A stretch of 64,000 bases of DNA from Leeuwenhoekiella sp. (GCA_002708845.1 PAPI01000001.1:62001-126000), one strand, 5' to 3'. Positions 54,631 through 63,238 are shown, counted from the stretch's first letter. Program-made: numbers and translations. The notes: a model not told the origin generated them from the sequence alone.

Positions 54631-56235
54631 ATGTCCACGCATAAAATTCCCTATTCAAATACCGGTTACTTTTCTAAACTTATTTGCGATTATTTGGATG
54701 AAAACGAGAATCTTTCGGGGTTTTATGGGCATTTTCCCAATCTTGAAAATTTTAAGGCTCAAATAGAGCAGAAGGATTTCTCTGCACAGAATCGTAAAGT
54801 TTTGGTTTCCGCCTTGCGCAATCAATACGATGCTCTTGAACATACTCCCGAAACCGAAGAAGCACTTAATCTTTTAGCACAACCCAACACCTATACCGTC
54901 ACAACGGGACATCAGCTCAATTTGTTTACGGGACCTCTTTATTTTTTATATAAAATAATCAGCACGATTACGCTTTCGCGAAAGCTTAAAGAAACCTATC
55001 CCGATAGTGATTTTGTGCCGGTTTATTGGATGGCAACCGAAGATCATGATTTTGATGAGATCAATTATTTTAGACTTCACGGTAAAAAAATACAATGGAA
55101 TAGGGAAGATATTTCAGATAATGATAAAGGTGCGGTTGGTGTATTGAATAATGAAGGCCTAGCCGCTGTTTACGAGCGCTTACAGGCGGAGCTGGGTAAC
55201 ACGCGCATCGCGCAGGAGTTGGCTCAACTTTTTGAATCTGCTTATCTCAAACAAGATAATCTTGCCGATGCCACACGTTTTTTGACCCACCGACTTTTTG
55301 GGGAATATGGTCTTGTAATTTTAGATGGAAACGATCGCGATTTGAAGGCTGTTTTTGCACCCTATATGAAGCAGGAATTGCTGGAACAGAAGGCCTTTGA
55401 ACTGGTGTCTGCTCAGGCTGAAAGAATGGAGCAGATGGGGTATTCGGTACAGGTGAATGCCCGGGAAATAAATTTATTTTATTTGGCTGAAGGGCTTCGT
55501 GAGCGAATCATTAAGCAAGACGGAAGGTATTTTGTAAACGATACTGAGATTCAGTTTTCGGAAGCTGAGCTTTTAGAGAAACTACAAGCAAATCCGGAAG
55601 CTTTCAGTCCAAATGTAATTATGCGACCGCTTTATCAGGAAGTGATTTTGCCTAATCTAGCTTACATAGGTGGAGGAGGAGAGATCGCATACTGGCTTGA
55701 ACTCAAAAGCTTTTTTGACGCAGTTGGTGTTCCTTTACCGATGTTGATGTTGCGTAATTCGGCGTTGTTGATTACGGAGAAACAAAAAGAAAAATTAGCG
55801 AAACTGGATATAAGTCTTAGCGAATTGTTCCTGAATCAGAACGATTTGGTCAATCGTAAAATCCGAAAAATTTCAAATATAGACATTGATTTCTCACCCC
55901 AGAAGCAGCATTTGGTAGAGCAGTTTGAAGCTTTATATGAACTGGCAGAGCAAACCGATAAATCTTTTATTGGAGCGGTAAAAGCGCAGGAAGTAAAACA
56001 ATTAAAGGGTCTTGACAACTTAGAGAAGCGTCTGCTAAAAGCTCAAAAGCGAAAATTAAGCGACCACGTACAGCGCTTTACTTTGATTCAGAATGAACTC
56101 TTTCCGGCTCAGAATTTACAGGAACGCGTGTTTAATTTTTCAGAGTTTTATGCGGAATATGGGGCTGATTTGCTTCCGCAGTTATTTGAAGCTTTAGATC
56201 CGCTTGATTACCGGTTTACAGTTATTATCCTTTAA
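54631..56235 (+). CDS. bshC: Putative cysteine ligase BshC (bacillithiol biosynthesis)
   Basis: Adds cysteine to GlcN-malate in the last step of bacillithiol synthesis. It has 534 residues, the usual length. N-terminal YSNTGYFSKLICDYL; TGHQLNLFTGPLYFLYKIISTI; WMATEDHDFDEINYFRLHG; TRFLTHRLFGEYGLVILDGNDRDLK; VIMRPLYQEVILPNLAYIGGGGEIAYW. A coiled-coil region follows (about 420-490). Single gene; its 3' end overlaps the DUF2071 stop by 11 bases. bshA and bshB are not in the window. Confidence 0.95.
   Translation: MSTHKIPYSNTGYFSKLICDYLDENENLSGFYGHFPNLENFKAQIEQKDFSAQNRKVLVSALRNQYDALEHTPETEEALNLLAQPNTYTVTTGHQLNLFTGPLYFLYKIISTITLSRKLKETYPDSDFVPVYWMATEDHDFDEINYFRLHGKKIQWNREDISDNDKGAVGVLNNEGLAAVYERLQAELGNTRIAQELAQLFESAYLKQDNLADATRFLTHRLFGEYGLVILDGNDRDLKAVFAPYMKQELLEQKAFELVSAQAERMEQMGYSVQVNAREINLFYLAEGLRERIIKQDGRYFVNDTEIQFSEAELLEKLQANPEAFSPNVIMRPLYQEVILPNLAYIGGGGEIAYWLELKSFFDAVGVPLPMLMLRNSALLITEKQKEKLAKLDISLSELFLNQNDLVNRKIRKISNIDIDFSPQKQHLVEQFEALYELAEQTDKSFIGAVKAQEVKQLKGLDNLEKRLLKAQKRKLSDHVQRFTLIQNELFPAQNLQERVFNFSEFYAEYGADLLPQLFEALDPLDYRFTVIIL
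54972..54985. repeat. GCTTTCGCGAAAGC palindrome, copy 2
   Basis: Perfect 14-base palindrome inside bshC, identical to the core of the copy at 49473-49490. Encodes part of LSRKL in this frame. Confidence 0.6.
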
Positions 56236-56938
56236 GAAGTCTTTTACCTTCAATACTTATCTGGGAACCGTCCATACATTGAATACTGTCTGGGTCTCGG
56301 GTAGAAAGTTCATCAAACTGAGAACCGTAGAACATTCCGAAGTCGAAAACAATCTCATAGTCGAGGATGTCGTAGCTTTTCCAAAGCGGGTGTTTAACTT
56401 CATACTCCCAACTTTGGGTATCAGACTTTTTGCTATACCCCCAAAAATGCTCTGTAATAAAGGCCGTGATACTGTTAGGGTCGTAAGTTTTTGGTTCTGG
56501 GGCTGTGGCGACCTGCAAAAGATTCCAATGGTCTTCTACGTGAATTCCGTAACTGAAAAAATTCTCTTCTGTGGTCAGGTCGTGTTTATAGTGCATCTTG
56601 TGTACACTGTATTTTTCGTTGTATAATGTGTTTGCAACCCAGGCGATTGCCGGCTTGTTCACTATTTCAGAAATGAAAACAGTGCCCCGCTTGTATTCAT
56701 TTCCCGTTTTATACCGTACATAAAACCGAAGATTAATCTCTTCAAATTGCCGGTGAAAGGGAATAGGAATACCTTTCAATTTCACCTTATCAAACAAGAA
56801 ACCCACGAGGCTTACATAACATTTACCTTCGTAGAAATCCAGCTCTGTATGAGGAGGAAGGTATGGCTCTAATATCGCGGGATCGATTGCGTAATTCGCA
56901 AAGCACAGGTTTTTCCAGTGTGCGGTAAGAAAGCTCAT
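56225..56938 (-). CDS. DUF2071 (YqjF-like) family protein
   Basis: A 237-residue soluble protein of the DUF2071 family. Starts MSFLTAHWKNLCFANYAIDPAILEPYLPPHTELD, the family's N-terminal pattern, with YVSLVGFLFDKVKL and NLRFYVR. The function is unknown; it was described as acetoacetate-decarboxylase-like in fold. It is the last gene of the carotenoid operon, starting directly after the crtZ stop, so it may have a part in pigment or membrane lipid formation, though this rests on position only. Confidence 0.85.
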   Translation of the reverse strand: MSFLTAHWKNLCFANYAIDPAILEPYLPPHTELDFYEGKCYVSLVGFLFDKVKLKGIPIPFHRQFEEINLRFYVRYKTGNEYKRGTVFISEIVNKPAIAWVANTLYNEKYSVHKMHYKHDLTTEENFFSYGIHVEDHWNLLQVATAPEPKTYDPNSITAFITEHFWGYSKKSDTQSWEYEVKHPLWKSYDILDYEIVFDFGMFYGSQFDELSTRDPDSIQCMDGSQISIEGKRLLKG

Positions 56939-57388
56939 CTATTTTTTGAAATATTTAAGCGGCGGGACGAGCATTCCAAAACATTCCCCTTCTTCTTTGC
57001 CAAGATGTTTGTGGTGAATTTTATGCGCTCTGCGTATGCCTTTTGCATACCAATTGTTGGCATTTCTAAAAAGCTTAAAGCGCTGATGTATAAAGATATC
57101 ATGAACCATAAAATAGGTTACTCCGTAAGCGAATATACCCAGACCAATGGGTAGACCTATCCAGACATTCTCATATTGCCATAGCAGGAAGCAACCTATA
57201 CTTACCAGTGCATAAAAGATAAAGAAGAAGTCATTGCGCTCCCACCACGAGCCGTGATCTTTGTGATGGTGATCCCGATGTAAAACCCACAAAAAACCGT
57301 GCATGACGTATTTATGTGTGGCCCAGGCCAAAAATTCCATCACTAGAAAAGTAATTACAAAAACAGCAATCCAAAGTAATGCTTGCAT
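56939..57388 (-). CDS. crtZ: Beta-carotene hydroxylase (CrtZ-type)
   Basis: A di-iron membrane hydroxylase that turns beta-carotene into zeaxanthin. It has 149 residues and about four membrane segments. The His clusters are HKYVMH, HRDHHHKDHG, HDIFIH and HKIHHKH, the fatty acid/carotene hydroxylase pattern. It lies 1 base after the crtB stop and abuts the DUF2071 start. A lycopene cyclase, needed to supply beta-carotene, is not in the window. Confidence 0.93.
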   Translation of the reverse strand: MQALLWIAVFVITFLVMEFLAWATHKYVMHGFLWVLHRDHHHKDHGSWWERNDFFFIFYALVSIGCFLLWQYENVWIGLPIGLGIFAYGVTYFMVHDIFIHQRFKLFRNANNWYAKGIRRAHKIHHKHLGKEEGECFGMLVPPLKYFKK

Positions 57389-57389
57389 G

Positions 57390-58229
57390 TTAAATAAGAT
57401 TTAATCGGTATTTTACATAACTGCGCGCCAGGAGAGAAGCCTTAACATAATTAGGTACTCGAATACGCGCATTTTTAATTTCGAGCGAGGGTGTACTCTT
57501 TAATTTACTGAGCAGTTTTTTATAGTAGCGATAAGCCGTATAAACACCAAATTTTGCTTCAACTGGCAATTTACAAATACCCGCAAGACCTCTAGCAAAA
57601 TCTTCTTCAATTTCCGCAATAATGCGTTGCTTGGAGAGTTCGTCTAATTCATTAAGATTGGTGTTGGGAAAATAAGTGCGACTCAACTCTTCATGATCTG
57701 CTTTAAGATCTCTTAGGAAATTTACCTTTTGAAAAGCTGAACCCAGACTCATCGCACAATCTTTGAGTTCTTCATACTTCTCCCGGTCACCTTTCACAAA
57801 AACCGTAAGACACATTAGACCCACAACATCTGCAGACCCGTATATGTAATTTTCATATTCTTCTTCAGTAAGGTATTTACTTTTACTCAGGTCAAGGCGC
57901 ATACTGTTCATAAACGCATCAACAAGGTGCTTTTCAATGCCGTAGTTGTGGTATGTATGCTGAAACGAGTTTAATATAGGGTTCAGACTGATGCGATCGT
58001 TCAATGCATTTTCAAGATCGATTTCAAAACGCTTGAAAAGGGTTTCTTTATCGTAGCTGTGAAAGGTATCAACAATCTCATCTGCAAAGCGCACAAAGCC
58101 GTAAATATTATGTATATCCTTGCGTATACTAGGGGCCAGCATACGTGTAGCTGTTGAAAACGAAGTACTGTAAGAGCGAGTAACCGTTTCTGAACAGGCA
58201 AGAGATACGTTATCAAAAATTTGTTTCAT
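57390..58229 (-). CDS. crtB: Phytoene synthase
   Basis: Condenses two geranylgeranyl diphosphates to phytoene. It has 279 residues. Aspartate-rich motifs FADEIVDTF (DxxxD) and FLRDLKADHEE bind the diphosphates through magnesium. RSYSTSFSTATRML and YIYGSADVVGLMCL are family signatures. Six bases after the crtI stop, so part of the same mRNA. Confidence 0.95.
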   Translation of the reverse strand: MKQIFDNVSLACSETVTRSYSTSFSTATRMLAPSIRKDIHNIYGFVRFADEIVDTFHSYDKETLFKRFEIDLENALNDRISLNPILNSFQHTYHNYGIEKHLVDAFMNSMRLDLSKSKYLTEEEYENYIYGSADVVGLMCLTVFVKGDREKYEELKDCAMSLGSAFQKVNFLRDLKADHEELSRTYFPNTNLNELDELSKQRIIAEIEEDFARGLAGICKLPVEAKFGVYTAYRYYKKLLSKLKSTPSLEIKNARIRVPNYVKASLLARSYVKYRLNLI

Positions 58230-58235
58230 TCTTTT

Positions 58236-59699
58236 TCAATTATGCTTTTTGGTAATTAGTCCTGCAGTAAGTTTCCCCGAAATTAATGCAGGTGGCACTC
58301 CGGGACCGGGCACGGTTAACTGACCGGTAAAATATAAATTAGCAACTTTTTTACTTTTCAATTTAGGTCTTAAAAATGCCGTTTGCAGCAACGTGTTCGC
58401 CATTCCATAAGCGTTTCCTTTATAGGAATGATAGACTTCCTTAAAGTCATTTACACAAAAAGACTCTCTAAATATAATATTTTTTTTAAGCTTTTGACCG
58501 GTGATCCGTTCAAGTCTGTTGATGATAATATCAAAATATTGATCTCGCAATTCCTGAGAATCATAAAGACCCGGCGCTAACGGAATTAAGAAAAAACCGG
58601 CTTCTTTGCCATCTGGAGCCATCGTAGCATCTGTCTTTGACGGGAAATTAGCGTAGAATAAAGGTTCGTCCGGCCATTCGGGCTGATCGTAAATATCTCT
58701 GGCATGTTGCTCAAAATCTACATCAAAAAATAAGGTATGGTGATCCACATGTTCAACCTTTTTATCAAAACCTACATAAAAGAGCAGGGAAGAGGGGGCA
58801 AAAACACGGCTTTCCCAGTATTCTTCGGAATACTGTCTTAATTTTTGAGGTAGTAGGGTTTCGGTATGGTGATAATCTACTCCACTTAAAACAATATCTG
58901 CTTCAACAGATTTGTTATTGACTTCGATGCCTACCGCTTTGTTGCCCTCCGTGCGAATTCGTGATACTTCGGCATTAAAATGAAACTGAACACCCAGCTC
59001 TTTCGCAAGACTAGTCATCGCATCCACTACAGCGTGCATACCGGTTTTGGGATGAAAGGTTCCAATGCCAAAATCGGCATAATTCATAAAACTATAGAAT
59101 GATGGAGTATCCTGAGGTTTGGCACCCAAAAACAACACCGGAAACTCTAGAATTTGTATCAGCTTGGGGTTTTTAAAGGACTTGCGTACATCCTTACTTA
59201 TCGTGCTAAAGAAACTTCCTATCTTTTTAATTGTAGCTGGTGTAACCAGCTCAAGTGGAGAAACACCCGGCCTGTACACCAAATCTTTAATCGCTACATC
59301 ATAGTTCTTACCGGCCTCATCTATAAAATGCTGTAGTTTCGCACCGCTTCCGGCTTCTTCATTTTCAAAGGTAAGTTTGATTTTTTCAAGGGTATCGGCT
59401 ATACTGATGTATTCATTTTCACCAAAATAGACGCGGTATGCAGGTCCTAATTTTTCAAGTTGGTAATAATCTGAAGTGGTTTTTCCAAAATCATTGAAAA
59501 AACGCTCAAATACATCAGGCATCCAGTACCAGGATGGTCCCATATCAAAAGTGAAACCTTCGCGTTTAAGCTGCCTGGCCCGACCACCTGCTGAACTGTT
59601 TTTTTCATAGATGTGGACTTCATGACCTGCTTTGGCCAAATAGGAGGCTGCAGAAAGGGCAGAAAATCCGGATCCTAAAACAGCAATTTTTTTTGACAT
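58236..59699 (-). CDS. crtI: Phytoene desaturase (CrtI-type)
   Basis: An FAD-dependent amine-oxidase-fold enzyme that desaturates phytoene stepwise to lycopene. It has 487 residues. The dinucleotide site is VLGSGFSALSAA (third Gly position is Ala, as I recall for close relatives), followed by HVYEKN-type Glu and GGRARQLKREGFTFDMGPSWYWMP; the C-terminal signature is GQLTVPGPGVPPALISGKL. Eight bases after the MerR gene; first biosynthetic gene of the operon. Confidence 0.95.
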   Translation of the reverse strand: MSKKIAVLGSGFSALSAASYLAKAGHEVHIYEKNSSAGGRARQLKREGFTFDMGPSWYWMPDVFERFFNDFGKTTSDYYQLEKLGPAYRVYFGENEYISIADTLEKIKLTFENEEAGSGAKLQHFIDEAGKNYDVAIKDLVYRPGVSPLELVTPATIKKIGSFFSTISKDVRKSFKNPKLIQILEFPVLFLGAKPQDTPSFYSFMNYADFGIGTFHPKTGMHAVVDAMTSLAKELGVQFHFNAEVSRIRTEGNKAVGIEVNNKSVEADIVLSGVDYHHTETLLPQKLRQYSEEYWESRVFAPSSLLFYVGFDKKVEHVDHHTLFFDVDFEQHARDIYDQPEWPDEPLFYANFPSKTDATMAPDGKEAGFFLIPLAPGLYDSQELRDQYFDIIINRLERITGQKLKKNIIFRESFCVNDFKEVYHSYKGNAYGMANTLLQTAFLRPKLKSKKVANLYFTGQLTVPGPGVPPALISGKLTAGLITKKHN

Positions 59700-59707
59700 G
59701 GTTTGTA

Positions 59708-60613
59708 TTAGTTTAAAAGTGTCTGAAACGCTTCGATGGTTTTTATGAGTTTCACATTTGGCGGCATATCTTCCTGCTTTTCTTCCTGAATCAAGCGACC
59801 TAATAAATATAATGGCACACGGTCATCATTAACGTCCTGATTAAACTGCTCTGCAAATTCCAGAATACTCTTACCGCTGCTGTTTATGGTGAGGTAGCTT
59901 ACAAAATTGACATTATTTAATGTGGAAACCAGATATTGCAGGCTTTCTGTTTGAATACTTTGTCCCAGATAAATGCATTTATACCCCTTGGAAGCTACCT
60001 CGTAATGCAGGAATATCAAACCGAGATCGTGAATTTCATTTTCAGGTAAAAAAAGTACAAATGTTTTTGAGGAATTTAAAGCTTGTGAAGCTGTAAACTG
60101 CTCAATCTTTGCCTGCATTTTTTGTTTAATGAGATTTGAGATGAAATGTTCGTGCGCTGGGTTAATTGCATTTGATTGCCAGAGTAAACCAATCTCTTCA
60201 AGTAGGGGAATAAACACCTGAAAGAAAATTTTCCGAAAATCCATTTTCTCTGCGAGGGAGTCGTATGTTTTTGTAAACAGATGATGATCAAAATTCATCA
60301 TTGCTATTTTAAACGAACTGATGACGTGGTAATTACTCCCCAGCCGATCTTTTTTCACAGTCTTTTGAACCAAATCGGAGATAGCGGTAGTACTATGCTC
60401 GGCTATTTTTGAGATTTTGTAATCGTGTTGCAATAAGAAGGTGACATTGAGCAATTTTTGTAAATCGCCCAGATCGTAATATCGGATGTTAGTAGGAGTG
60501 CGCTTTGGCTCTAAAAGATTGTATCGCCGCTCCCACATTCTTATGGTATGCGCTTTCACTCCTCCGAAACATTCTAGATCTTTTATACTGAAAGTAGATT
60601 TTACTGCATCCAT
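59708..60613 (-). CDS. MerR-family regulator with CarH/LitR-like cobalamin-binding domain
   Basis: A 301-residue DNA-binding regulator from the ATG at 60613 (a TTG at 60634 is the only earlier start). The N-terminal MerR helix-turn-helix (about 8-75) has IKDLECFGGVKAHTIRMWERRY. The C-terminal half resembles CarH: the motif W-x9-E-H (Trp145 to Glu155-His156), and a Rossmann B12 fold with EIHDLG (193-198), where the family usual is DxHxxG, so His195 is the predicted lower cobalt ligand and the Asp is replaced by Glu. In CarH, adenosylcobalamin makes a tetramer that represses carotenoid genes in the dark; light breaks it. Here the gene heads the crtI-crtB-crtZ operon, so the same role is a strong inference. 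It may autoregulate through the sites at 60639-60734. Confidence 0.85.
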   Translation of the reverse strand: MDAVKSTFSIKDLECFGGVKAHTIRMWERRYNLLEPKRTPTNIRYYDLGDLQKLLNVTFLLQHDYKISKIAEHSTTAISDLVQKTVKKDRLGSNYHVISSFKIAMMNFDHHLFTKTYDSLAEKMDFRKIFFQVFIPLLEEIGLLWQSNAINPAHEHFISNLIKQKMQAKIEQFTASQALNSSKTFVLFLPENEIHDLGLIFLHYEVASKGYKCIYLGQSIQTESLQYLVSTLNNVNFVSYLTINSSGKSILEFAEQFNQDVNDDRVPLYLLGRLIQEEKQEDMPPNVKLIKTIEAFQTLLN

Positions 60614-60638
60614 AATTGGTTTTAAACCGAACAACTTT

Positions 60639-60734
60639 CAAATTTAAATGTTTGTTCAATAAAATGGATTAAATCTTATACAAAAGCATCAAAATTGGCA
60701 GTAAATTAAGATTTACCTGAGTGTACAAACATTT
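60639..60734 (-). promoter_or_regulatory. Carotenoid operon control region with repeated TGTACAAA-like sites
   Basis: On the minus strand a full -7 box TAAATTTG (plus 60639-60646) lies 25 bases before the merR ATG. Directly upstream is AAATGTTTGT (60646-60655) whose inverse ACAAACATTT recurs at 60725-60734 as part of TGTACAAAC. A third relative, TATACAAA, is at 60677-60684. These share a (T)GTACAAA-type half site, resembling the TGTACA element of CarH/LitR operators. Confidence 0.55.
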
Positions 60735-60777
60735 TTGTTAAGAAAATGCCAATTTAAATTCGTGAGGAATGCTTGTT

Positions 60778-61467
60778 TTAAAGTTTAAAAGTGAAACCTT
60801 CTTCAATTTTCTGGTCGTATTTTTGCTTATCAAACTGATATAGGTAAGAGCCCTTGCGGGATGAAGTCATGTCTTTTTCATCGAGTTTGATAAGTATATC
60901 AAGTGCGTTTACTTTGTTAATGAAGTTGCGTTTATCAAGCTTTTCATCTAAAATAGCTTCATATAATTTCTGAAGCTGAAGCATTGTAAATTTTTCGGGA
61001 AGGAGCTCAAAACCAATGGGTTTCGAAACTGCACGGCGTCTGAGTCTTAAAATTGCCTTTTCAACCATTTCGCCATGATCAAAAATAAGATTTGGTGCAT
61101 CTTCTATATTAAACCATTGAGCAGAATACGCACCTTTAGCAACCTGTGTGTGGTTTTCACTATTTATTAAAGCATAATAAGCCGTAGAAAGTGTACGTTC
61201 ACCCGGATCCCGATCTACTTCACTAAAAGTATACAACTGTTCCAGGTAAATATCATCTAAACCTGAAAGATGCTGAAGGATACGGTTTGCAGCTTCATCC
61301 AGAGTTTCAGTACGTTTTAAAAAACCACCAATAAGAGACCATTTGCCCTTTTCAGGCTCAAAATCCCTTTTGATCAATAAAATCTTGAGTTGGTGTTGGT
61401 CAAAACCAAAAATAATACAATCAAGAGCCAGTAGGACTTTATCTGCGGTTGAATAGGTGCTTAGCAT
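60778..61467 (-). CDS. AraR-like transcriptional regulator of the Nudix-related (NrtR) family
   Basis: A 229-residue protein from the ATG at 61467; an in-frame upstream start adds 24 residues that look non-coding. An N-terminal Nudix fold (about 5-145) has the box GGFLKRTETLDEAANRILQHL, in which the usual REL and EE metal residues are replaced (RIL, QH), so hydrolysis is unlikely. YLEQLYTFSEVDRDPGER is a conserved sensor region. A winged helix follows (about 155-225, FTMLQLQKLYEAIL). In Bacteroidetes such proteins act as AraR, releasing DNA on L-arabinose. Divergent from the GH51 and GH43 genes, which fits. Confidence 0.85.
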   Translation of the reverse strand: MLSTYSTADKVLLALDCIIFGFDQHQLKILLIKRDFEPEKGKWSLIGGFLKRTETLDEAANRILQHLSGLDDIYLEQLYTFSEVDRDPGERTLSTAYYALINSENHTQVAKGAYSAQWFNIEDAPNLIFDHGEMVEKAILRLRRRAVSKPIGFELLPEKFTMLQLQKLYEAILDEKLDKRNFINKVNALDILIKLDEKDMTSSRKGSYLYQFDKQKYDQKIEEGFTFKL

Positions 61468-61481
61468 TTTCAATATTTTTC

Positions 61482-61489
61482 CAAATATA
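61482..61489 (-). promoter_or_regulatory. Predicted -7 box of the AraR-like regulator gene
   Basis: On the minus strand TATATTTG is a perfect TANNTTTG, 14 bases before the ATG. No -33 TTG at the right distance was found. Confidence 0.4.
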
Positions 61490-61638
61490 GAATTTATTAA
61501 GAAATCACGATTTAGTATGTATAAATTGCAAATTGTCAAAATAGATAACTTTTCAAAGTATCCGAGGTTTGATTTTTAAGATTTTTTTACGTTTATTTGT
61601 TAAATGTGATTTAGACACTTAAATTATTCCAGAATCGC

Positions 61639-61650
61639 GAAAACGATTTC
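61639..61650. promoter_or_regulatory. Operator-like dyad ahead of the arabinofuranosidase gene
   Basis: GAAAACGATTTC is symmetric at 10 of 12 positions around a central CG, the LacI-type form. It also contains the second arm of AATCG-N6-CGATT (61633-61648). It lies 14 bases before the GH51 ATG. Which regulator binds (LacI-type or the AraR-like protein) is open. Confidence 0.4.
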
Positions 61651-61664
61651 AAAACTTGAACTAT

Positions 61665-63209
61665 ATGAATTCTTCCTTCTCTTTTAAAACCATTCTGATT
61701 TTACTACTCACTCCGGTAATCTCAATGGCACAAGCTACAGTATCTCTAAAGCCTGCAGACGAAGCGCCGGTAATTGACAAAAATATTTACGGTCATTTTG
61801 CCGAGCATCTGGGACGTTGTATTTACGACGGTCTTTATGTTGGTGAAAAAAGCAACATTCCAAATACCGAAGGAGTACGTAATGATATTATCAATGCGCT
61901 TAAAGAACTTAAAATTCCTAATCTACGCTGGCCGGGAGGTTGCTTTGCAGACACCTACCACTGGAAAGACGGGGTAGGGCCGCAAAGTGAGCGTCCTACA
62001 ATCGTAAATACCTGGTGGGGTAATGTAACCGAAGACAATAGCTTCGGTACGCATAACTTTTTGAATTTATGCGAAGAGCTTGGTGCTGAACCCTATCTCG
62101 CAGGAAATGTAGGAAGTGGAGAAGTGCAGGAATTAGCAGACTGGGTACAGTATGTGAATTTTGACGGCATAAGCCCAATGTCTGACTGGCGGAAAGAAAA
62201 TGGTCGCGACAAGCCCTGGGGTGTAAAATACTGGGGAGTAGGTAACGAAGCCTGGGGATGTGGCGGAAACATGAGAGTAGAATATTATGCAGACATCTAC
62301 CGCAAGTATGCAACATTTATGTCTGATGCCGGCCTCGAAGGTGGTTTGTATAAAATTGCTTCAGGAGCTAGCAATGACGATTATCACTGGACCGAAGTGT
62401 TGATGCGCGACATTCCGCATAACTTACTTCAGGGGGTTGCGTTACACCACTATTCGGTGATAGACTGGAATGCTAAAGGGCCTTCTATTGGTTTTTCTGA
62501 AGAGCAGTATTTTAAAACTATGGAACAAGCCTGGTTGATGGAAGAACTGGTAACCAAGCACGTTGAAATTATGGATAAATACGATCCTAAAGGTAAGGTT
62601 GATTTAATAGTTGATGAATGGGGCGGTTGGTACGACGTAATGGAAGATACCAATCCCGGATTTTTATTTCAGCAGAACACCATGCGTGATGCGATGATTG
62701 CCGGTATGACGTTGAATATCTTTCACAATCACGCAAGACGTGTAAAAATGGCCAATCTGGCTCAGGTGGTAAACGTGCTTCAGGCTGTTATTCTTACAGA
62801 AGGGGAGAAAATGATTTTAACGCCTACGTATCATGTGATGAAAATGTACAACGTACATCAGGATGCGCAGCTGATTCCTATAGAACTGGACACGCCAGAT
62901 TATGAGTTTAATGGTGAAAAGCTTCCGGCGGTAAATGCTTCGGCTTCTAAAGATGCTGAAGGTAAAGTTCACATCTCTCTAGTAAATATTGATTCTAAAA
63001 AATCAAATACAGTAAGCGTTGATGTAAGTGCTTTAAAACTGAAAGATTTCACCGCAGAGATCCTTTCTTCAAAAACACTTGAAGATCACAATACCTTTGA
63101 GTCTCCGGAAAAAATTCAGCTTGAAAAATTCAAAAAATTCAAGCTGAAAAAAGGAACTCTTGAAGTGGAGTTACCTCCGTTTTCAGTAGTGGTTCTTGAA
63201 GGAAATTAA
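61665..63209 (+). CDS. Glycoside hydrolase family 51 alpha-L-arabinofuranosidase, exported
   Basis: Removes alpha-linked L-arabinofuranose from arabinan or arabinoxylan. It has 514 residues from the ATG at 61665, with a signal peptide ending near ISMAQA (about 22). The barrel has LRWPGGCFADTYHW, acid/base Glu195 in GVGNEAWGCGG and nucleophile Glu318 in VDEWGGWYD. The C-terminal jelly-roll ends the protein (about 380-514). Divergent from the AraR-like gene across 197 bases, and 29 bases before the GH43 gene. The length fits the family. Confidence 0.95.
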   Translation: MNSSFSFKTILILLLTPVISMAQATVSLKPADEAPVIDKNIYGHFAEHLGRCIYDGLYVGEKSNIPNTEGVRNDIINALKELKIPNLRWPGGCFADTYHWKDGVGPQSERPTIVNTWWGNVTEDNSFGTHNFLNLCEELGAEPYLAGNVGSGEVQELADWVQYVNFDGISPMSDWRKENGRDKPWGVKYWGVGNEAWGCGGNMRVEYYADIYRKYATFMSDAGLEGGLYKIASGASNDDYHWTEVLMRDIPHNLLQGVALHHYSVIDWNAKGPSIGFSEEQYFKTMEQAWLMEELVTKHVEIMDKYDPKGKVDLIVDEWGGWYDVMEDTNPGFLFQQNTMRDAMIAGMTLNIFHNHARRVKMANLAQVVNVLQAVILTEGEKMILTPTYHVMKMYNVHQDAQLIPIELDTPDYEFNGEKLPAVNASASKDAEGKVHISLVNIDSKKSNTVSVDVSALKLKDFTAEILSSKTLEDHNTFESPEKIQLEKFKKFKLKKGTLEVELPPFSVVVLEGN

Positions 63210-63238
63210 AATTTGGCCCAAGAGCGTAAAGATCCAAA

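Noticed and set aside
60778-61467. A metabolic Nudix hydrolase
   Set aside because: The box lacks the usual REL and EE residues and a DNA-binding domain follows; divergent arabinosidase genes point to regulation.
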